NCBI RefSeq assembly: GCF_011397635.1
Contig: NC_064775.1
Span: 11,682,952-11,746,951, forward strand
Reading direction: 5' to 3'
Origin: Epinephelus fuscoguttatus
Taxonomy: Eukaryota > Chordata > Actinopteri > Perciformes > Serranidae
DNA: 64,000 bases
A program made the translations under genes and the position numbers. Of this stretch, positions 49,892-64,000 are shown piece after piece (positions within the stretch are counted from its first letter, which is position 1; the number at the start of each line of letters is the position of its first letter). The notes beneath the pieces were generated by a model that saw nothing but the letters and a program-made list of their open reading frames with translations, was not told the DNA's origin and did not search any database.

Positions 49892-52800
49892 CTTGCATGA
49901 GTCTCTCCTTTTCTGCCAAAAACAGTTTGTCACAAAAAATGTCCCTCTGTGTACCCCGTGTCCTTTTTGTCAGTCACAGGGATTTAAAATGAAAACCACA
50001 AAGTGCTCGGCTCTATCTGTAGTGACAAAGTTCACTTAAGGACCTTTGAGACTGAGGAGTGGAAGGGAGTATGGCTTTCTCTGTCGCACACCGACACAAA
50101 TGCCCAGAACATCCATGGATGAGTAGCAGGACTCATTCTTGCAACTATTTCATGAGGGAACAAGAGGGAAAGTCACTCACAATGTACCACGGCAAAAAGA
50201 GCTGGAGATCAAACTGAAAACTCGGCATGTTACAGGTCTGGCAAAAAAAATAAATCATATCTGAGCTCTGAGACTGCTGGCTCACAATAAATAAAAACCT
50301 CTAACAGTAAAATTTGCTCCGTCGTTCTTAAACATGCTTTTCAGCCCTACAGTGTACAAAAGATCCAACTGATTCTCAGCAGTGTGAAAATATTTACACC
50401 CCAGCAGATTGTGGAGTCTATTACATTTTGTCGCTTTCAGAGTCAAACTGTTTGCTGCAGTGTGCCTCACTCCTCCAAACTCCCACTACTGTCTGTCATA
50501 ACTGCCGACTAATTGCTGTCAGTGACACAGCGGCGAGGACATTTTTCATGTTCCATCACCAAAGTAAATACTAATATTATTTCTCCTCACACTTTATATA
50601 TTTAACTCCTGTCACCTCTTTTTTTTTAAACAAAATGGATTTCATGAACAGCAAAGGCCTGAGACTCTCTGTAGAGTGATGCGTGTGTACTACTCACTGG
50701 CTCACGCTGGTTATTAATGATATCAGACTTCTGAAGCACAGTTTGGTGTTAACCTCTCTGAGTCAGTCCAACACCAGAGCTGTGCGTAGGGCTGTGTGTT
50801 AAGCCACGACAAAGCGCCCCCGTACTTTGTTGGCTGCAGCAACACAGAAGTGTCATAATGGAATACTTCTAAGGGTAAGATGTTAATGCTTAGGAAATAC
50901 CAGTAGATATGAGACATAATTAAACTGTCAGGGACCTTAATTCGGATATTTAAACCAAAATCAAATCAGTTTTCAGCCGAGGGAACACAGAGTTCACTGG
51001 TCAGCCAGGACCAGCTCTTCAATTAACCTGAGTCATAATCTTTTTTTCTCCACAGAAGTAGAAACAGATGGTGAGGAGGCAGAAAAGGCAAACTAGGCAA
51101 ATGTTCAGCATGAGACACCAACGCACAGAGACACCTTTCATGGCTGTATGAGTCGCACCAGGCATGTCAGTTTTAGAGGCAGCAGGCAACAACCCAACTT
51201 GTCATATACCACCACTTTACCAGTGGACAGCGGCATCAGACATGGACGCAAAGAGGCAGCCTTCTCTGATACAAACTGGGTGGTGTCAGTTTATAACGCA
51301 AGTACTGTAATTTAAAGAGTGACAAAGTTCTTATAGGGAGGATGGGAGTGGTGGTTCATGGGTTAAACAAACTCTGGACTTTCACCCGCGAGGTTGGTGT
51401 TGTGTAAGTCAAGCCTTGAGGTGACCAAAGACTCTCAGTGAGACAAAACCATTTCAGAACGTTGCAGAGAAAAGTTGCAGTGGTGTGAAGTGGCTGGTCT
51501 GAGCTTGACTCAAGTCTGCTGATGGTGTCACCTGCAGCTCCCCTGGTCAATTGCAGCTGGTTTTAGAGAGTAAAGCAGGTCAACTGTTTCGACAGCCATG
51601 TTGGAGGCCTGGATGGGCTTCTTTGCCCCCTAGACTTAGGCTCACCCCTGAGAGACACAAAAACAGCCTTGCAGTACATTCAGACTCCTTGTTTTGACTT
51701 TTGCAGAAATCCAACAAGCCATTCAAAATGTAAATGTCTGCCTTTAACAAGCCAACCGTTCAGGCTCAGTCTCCGTGACGACTGTGCGAGATGCATTTTT
51801 CACAATCTGAATGCTTTCGTCTTCACTGAATGATGCAGCAGCACTGTCCGACCAACCAATGATAATGTTTGAATTCATACATAATACAGTCAAAAGAGCT
51901 CAAGCACAAAGTTTTGCTCTCCTCATGCCTAAACTTTTTATTTTGTTCTTTTTTTAGTTAGTTTGATGGTGTTTAGGTACCTTTGAAATACAACCAGTTC
52001 AACCTGTGTTCATACAAGCTCTTCATAAATAATAAATCCTACCTGACCTGAGTGGACCTTTGCGTTCCTCATGTCTCGACTCATTCAAGCCTGCTGCAGC
52101 GCTGCGCTGCACATTGACCTTGGCACCAAACCATGAAAGGTCCTTTGATTCAGAGTGAGCTGCAGGACCTTCTTCCCATCCTGCTCCAGTCTCAGCAGTG
52201 TTCTTAATTCTTGCCCCCTAAAGGAGCAAGAAAGTAATCTACACTTAAGATGTTCTTTGTTCAGGGTGTAGAGGGAAAAGACAGTCAGACTGTCTTTGTC
52301 ACAAACTGTTTTCAGCTCTATCTGATTCGTCACCACGTCAACTTAGAACCGACTCGTTTGATGCCGCGGAGACAGTCGGCCACATTGAAGGTCATCGCTC
52401 ATCACACATCTGGTTTTGTGTGCCTACAAATGAACTCCAAACACCCCAAAGACCCAACTTTACATCAGCTCTGACAGCACAACAGTAGATTTCTTCCACT
52501 GACAAAGCATTTAAATGACAATATGTCAATTTCTTTTGAAAAAAGGTATAAAAGTGCCTCTGTGAGCAGAATAAAATGAACATGGAATGACATGCCTGTA
52601 TAATTGATTTCTGAGACCTTCAGTCAGTAGATTCCCATAGGTTTGGGAAGACGTTCACATATTCTGCTGCGCAAAATGTATTTTTCATTCCCCTGTTTAA
52701 TATCTACATTTTACAAAAACTCAGGCTCAGCCCAGTCGCCAGAGGAAAATATTGTCAATGTACATTTCTGCAAACCACAATATATTAGATTTGTACATTT

Positions 52801-52920
52801 CATACGAATCATATCAACATTTTTTAAGAGACAAAGTATATGAGTGAGTTTGTCATCAGGAGGTGGAGGGGATGGTGGATGGCCAGACACCTAGACGCCT
52901 GCCAAGCTACAGGCCACTGT
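49892..52920. other. gckr upstream region and intergenic DNA
   Basis: The gckr promoter should lie just above 49891 on the minus strand. A TATA-like TTTTAAAT occurs about 90-100 bases upstream (near 49987) but no other element is clear. Beyond it no gene is supported. A minus-strand GT-AG-bounded open segment at 52038-52218 matches nothing I know. Confidence 0.5.
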
Positions 52921-52929
52921 TCGAGAGCA

Positions 52930-53135
52930 AAAGACAATAAAACCGGTTGCTTTTTAATGAGTCAATGCTGTGTTCCCACTGTTCTTTTAGCCACCAAACA
53001 TGGGTGTTTTTCAACAACCCGTTGCTGTTTTTCCAGGGGTGGTAGTGCCACAAAAGTGGTTGTTTTCGACTGAGACATTGCTGTTTTTCTAGCTGGGATA
53101 GTACCACGAAAATGGGGTTTTTAAACCCAAACATG
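52930..53135 (+). repeat. degenerate tandem repeat, about 60-bp unit
   Basis: Three diverged units share TTGCTGTTTTTC, a GGTAGTRCCAC block and AAARTGGGTTTTT. The clearest pair (TTGCTGTTTTT at about 53022 and 53083) is offset by 61 bases. Confidence 0.7.
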
Positions 53136-53400
53136 ATTACTGATGCTTGCAAACCACACTTTCTGTTTATCCTTTTCCACCTCAGGTATTATTTCCATCA
53201 GTGACACATGCAGGGAAATTGACACCTCATGCAATTGCATCAAAATGTTCAGATGAGTTTGCATTTGTGAGACATTACCATCATTTTCCATGAGCTCCTT
53301 TAAAGCAATGATGACACCTTTTATTTTATTCACTCTTGAGAGAGCAAATGTCAAAATCCACATCCACGTCTGCATCATCAATCCACATCCAACTTTATTT
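53121..53400 (-). pseudogene. possible retroelement-derived coding fragment
   Basis: An open minus-strand frame has an alternating charged/hydrophobic helical pattern (ALKELMENDGN, SLMEIIPEVEKDKQK). It resembles gag-like or helper proteins of fish retroelements in style, but I could not assign a family. It has no splice context and is flanked by repeats. It may be chance. Confidence 0.25.
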
Positions 53401-54392
53401 TGGCACAAATCTGACTACATACATAAACAATCCAATACTGTCTCCAAATCCACAGTCCACTATCTAATTCAGGCTTGAGCACTAGCAGTAAATACACGAG
53501 ACATCCACATCCAACTTTCCTCCTTTAATGTGCAGAAACAAGCGATCCACTCTTTCCACAGGTTAATTCAATCTTGATGGGTTGTGCTGCGCTCTTTTAC
53601 TTCATTCATATTTACTCACGGTCAACGTCCAAAGTGGCTGAGTAGTCCATTGTCTTACATGCACAAATCCAGGAAAGCATCAGCAGTGTAGGGAGATGTG
53701 TAATTTAACCCTTTTATGATGAAACATACTTTCAAACATACGTTTATGTAGATTGACTTGCAGAACTGGACTGTATGATGGTAGGAACTTTAGCGGTCAA
53801 CAGAAATATCAGCACCCTGCTTCACCTTCTCTCTGTGCCACACAAACATTTTCAGGCAGATGCAGGTGATGCTCATCAGTCATTCAGCTTCAGTCACATA
53901 AATTGGCAAACTCCAAAAATAATAATGAAAAGAAAAGCATGGAGGGGAAAACAGTTCTACTTTTGTGGCATTTATTTTACACCATGGTATCTGAATGCTT
54001 TCTCCACCACTGTCAGACTCCATTTAGGGGTTGGAAGTACTCTGTGTCCTCTCCAGTCGTCCTCCCTACTGTGCTCACATTATCTTCAACTGTGGGGTCT
54101 CTATTCAGACACAAATAAAGCTCTAGTCAACCTTCAGTTAGGGCTGTATTTGCCCAACATTTTAGGATTTTTGTGTGAGGGTTTGTTAATAAACTGAATC
54201 CCCTCTGTAGTTAATTGGCTCTTATTTAGTTCACCAGCCTCATATTGAGTTCTTTCTCAAAGCCCCTGCTGCACATGTACAAATTTCCGCATATCTGTGG
54301 TGTTCTTATCTCGCTTTGTCCTCGCAGTCATTCACAGCCAGATTAAAACTCCCGTTCTGTGCCGTCGTGGTTCCAATCATCTCAGCGCAAGA

Positions 54393-54575
54393 TCATTGTT
54401 TTGATCTTTTGAAGTTTACTGCTGATCCAGGGGCTGCTGCTGCTGCCTGCTTTTGTCTCGAGCAGCACGACCAAATCATCCGCACACAGGAAGCATTTGA
54501 TGTGGAGTCCTCCGGCGTTTTTGCTAATTCATTCGGATAAATATTGTATAGTGGAGACTGCAGCTGCAACCCATG
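54393..54575 (-). pseudogene. degenerate non-LTR retrotransposon reverse-transcriptase fragment
   Basis: On the minus strand one frame reads LYNIYPNELAK and, after a frameshift, another reads FLCADDLVVLLETKAG. These correspond to the NIY-NELAK block and the (Y/C)ADD catalytic motif of LINE reverse transcriptases. The two are in different frames and no larger open frame surrounds them, so this is a dead, truncated insertion. Confidence 0.7.
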
Positions 54576-54991
54576 ATTCATAAGAGGAGGTTTGGTTTTT
54601 ACTGCATACACATAATGGTTTTGTGCATTATTTGTGTGAAGTTGTCCTTCCAAGATGACCTGCTGAGCCTCATACTCGCAACAAAAGCAGGAGAAAAGTT
54701 TCGATTTGTTTGGATTCGCATGTTTGTGTAGACATGGCACAATGTGCAACCTTGACTGTAAGCATCCCATTTAAGTCATGAAAAGCTGAATCAGTTTTGG
54801 ACAATAGCACCAAACTTCTACCCAGTTTGCTGCTGACACATGCCTCTGCAGGTGCTCAGGTCATGTGTGTCTGCATTTCTGGAAAGACTCGGTGTAATTA
54901 GCCTTAAGTCCAAATGTCAGGGGGAAAAAGCCCACACTCTGAGCTGAATAACTCCAGTGTTGGTGTCACTCACTCTCATTGTCTCCTGCTT

Positions 54992-55026
<35 letters not shown>
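54992..55026. repeat. (CA)n microsatellite
   Basis: About 17 perfect CA units. Confidence 0.97.
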
Positions 55027-55027
<1 letters not shown>

Positions 55028-55639
55028 CCATACAACCATCGACTTCCTCCCTGTCCTTCAGCTGCACAGCCACAGTCGTCATGACAACAGAGAGGCTAAT
55101 CTCCAGTGGACAGGGAGGGAGAGAAAGTGCAACTGCTTGCACAGAGACGTGCTCCTGAGAACGAGGAGCAAGAGTGTGTGTGTGTGTGTGCGATGAAGAT
55201 ATGCAGTGCATGCTTGCATATTCTGAGTGTGTGTGTGCGTTGGGAACAATAAATTAAGCGTGTGTGTGGAAGCTTGTGAAAGGGCAAGTGATGTGGCCTG
55301 TGCGTGTGTTCCACTTCAATTTAACAATTCTCCAACCTTCAGATCCATCACTTCCCTTAGTTTTCCTCCTCCTGACCTTCATCATATCCAAGAAATCCTT
55401 ATTTAGTCCCCCCTCAAGACTTCATTCTTCTTAACACTCCTTTTGATTTTCCTCTCTGCCATTCCTTTCCTACCCTGACTCACATCATCTTCCCTCCTCT
55501 CATCATCCTTTTTGTGCCTCCACTGCTCAAAATTATGTCTTTTCTCCTCTTCTGTCTCTCAAAGCATTGTTCCTGTCAATCTTTTCATCCTTTCAAACTG
55601 CTTCAGCTTGAATCATCTTTTCTCTTTCGCTCTCTTTCT

Positions 55640-55750
55640 CAGACACACACACACACACACACAAGCACACCCCTTTCATCTCTCCACTAATTCCTAAATC
55701 CATCCCTCCTTCTCTATCCGGCTCTCAGCTTTCCAGCTCCCTCAGTTCCT

Positions 55751-55785
<35 letters not shown>

Positions 55786-55880
55786 GCATCCATCCCAGTT
55801 TCTCACATTCCTAAATCCTCGCCTCTCTATCTCCCCGCTTGCCTAGCAGGGATCACACACACACATACACATACACTGCA
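55640..55880. repeat. cluster of short (CA)n microsatellites
   Basis: CA runs occur at about 55641-55664, 55754-55780 and 55856-55885, in pyrimidine-rich DNA. Confidence 0.9.
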
Positions 55881-56129
55881 CACACATATGTTACGGCTGA
55901 TTAGGCTGGCAGAGCCACAGGGCAGTCAGCCCACTGGAGGGAATGATGGAGGGATGGATGGAGAGTGTGAGGAGGAAAGGGAGAAGTGGGAAGTGCAGAG
56001 AAAGCAATGGATGGAGGAGAATATTGAGAGAGGGGATGGTGGCTGATGGAGAGATGAGTGTCACGCGGTGGGAATCAAATTGTTGGAGGAAACTAGCTGA
56101 TTTCATTGGAAAACAATCATCCTATTCCG

Positions 56130-64000
<7,871 letters not shown>

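Noticed and set aside
52038-52336. GT-AG-bounded open segment on the minus strand (52038-52218) as an exon of an unknown gene
   Set aside because: No partner exon and no recognisable protein; a single pair of splice-like sites is expected by chance.

Overview
This is vertebrate genomic DNA. The genes have many GT-AG introns, there are no operons, and dinucleotide microsatellites and non-coding repeats are abundant. Gene content, short introns and several repeat families known from ray-finned fish point to a teleost, probably a spiny-rayed (percomorph-like) one. I identified five protein-coding genes by translating exons and joining them in frame. Four are complete in their coding part and one runs off the right edge. 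I see no RNA gene, CRISPR array, prophage or bacterial-type system.

Layout. 1-12.5 kb: gene-free, with microsatellites, degenerate tandem repeats and transposon remnants. 12.6-16.95 kb (+): tdh, mitochondrial L-threonine 3-dehydrogenase, 9 coding exons, 374 aa. 17.1-19.13 kb (-): a C8orf74 homologue, 5 exons, 287 aa, tail-to-tail with tdh, with a likely RFX X-box and a perfect CRE just upstream of its start. 26.8-38.3 kb (+): rp1l1, the photoreceptor doublecortin-domain protein, 7 coding exons and about 2,807 aa, with a giant 4.9-kb Ser/Lys-rich repetitive exon and a Glu-rich tail. A possible non-coding first exon lies near 21.2 kb. 40.9-49.9 kb (-): gckr, glucokinase regulatory protein, 19 exons, 593 aa. 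56.9 kb to the edge (+): xkr6, an XK-family membrane protein, four exons visible and the C-terminus missing. Gene-poor stretches at 19.2-26.8, 38.4-40.8 and 50-56.5 kb, and xkr6 intron 1, hold microsatellites and mobile-element debris, including a broken LINE reverse-transcriptase fragment near 54.5 kb.

The genes do not form a pathway. Tdh and Gckr are metabolic (threonine catabolism; control of liver glucokinase). Rp1l1 and probably the C8orf74 protein are ciliary or axonemal, and Xkr6 is a membrane protein. The grouping is a synteny block: tdh, c8orf74, rp1l1 and xkr6 have human relatives together at 8p23.1, while GCKR is on human 2p. SOX7 and PINX1, which lie between C8orf74 and XKR6 in human, are not seen here. 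The head-to-head C8orf74/RP1L1 arrangement is kept.

I did not find a wholly new system. The most notable points are the Ser/Lys/Cys repeat architecture of rp1l1, the ciliary promoter signature of c8orf74, a GT microsatellite that replaces the pyrimidine tract at a gckr splice acceptor, and an inverted-repeat transposon in gckr that carries a perfect RFX-like palindrome.
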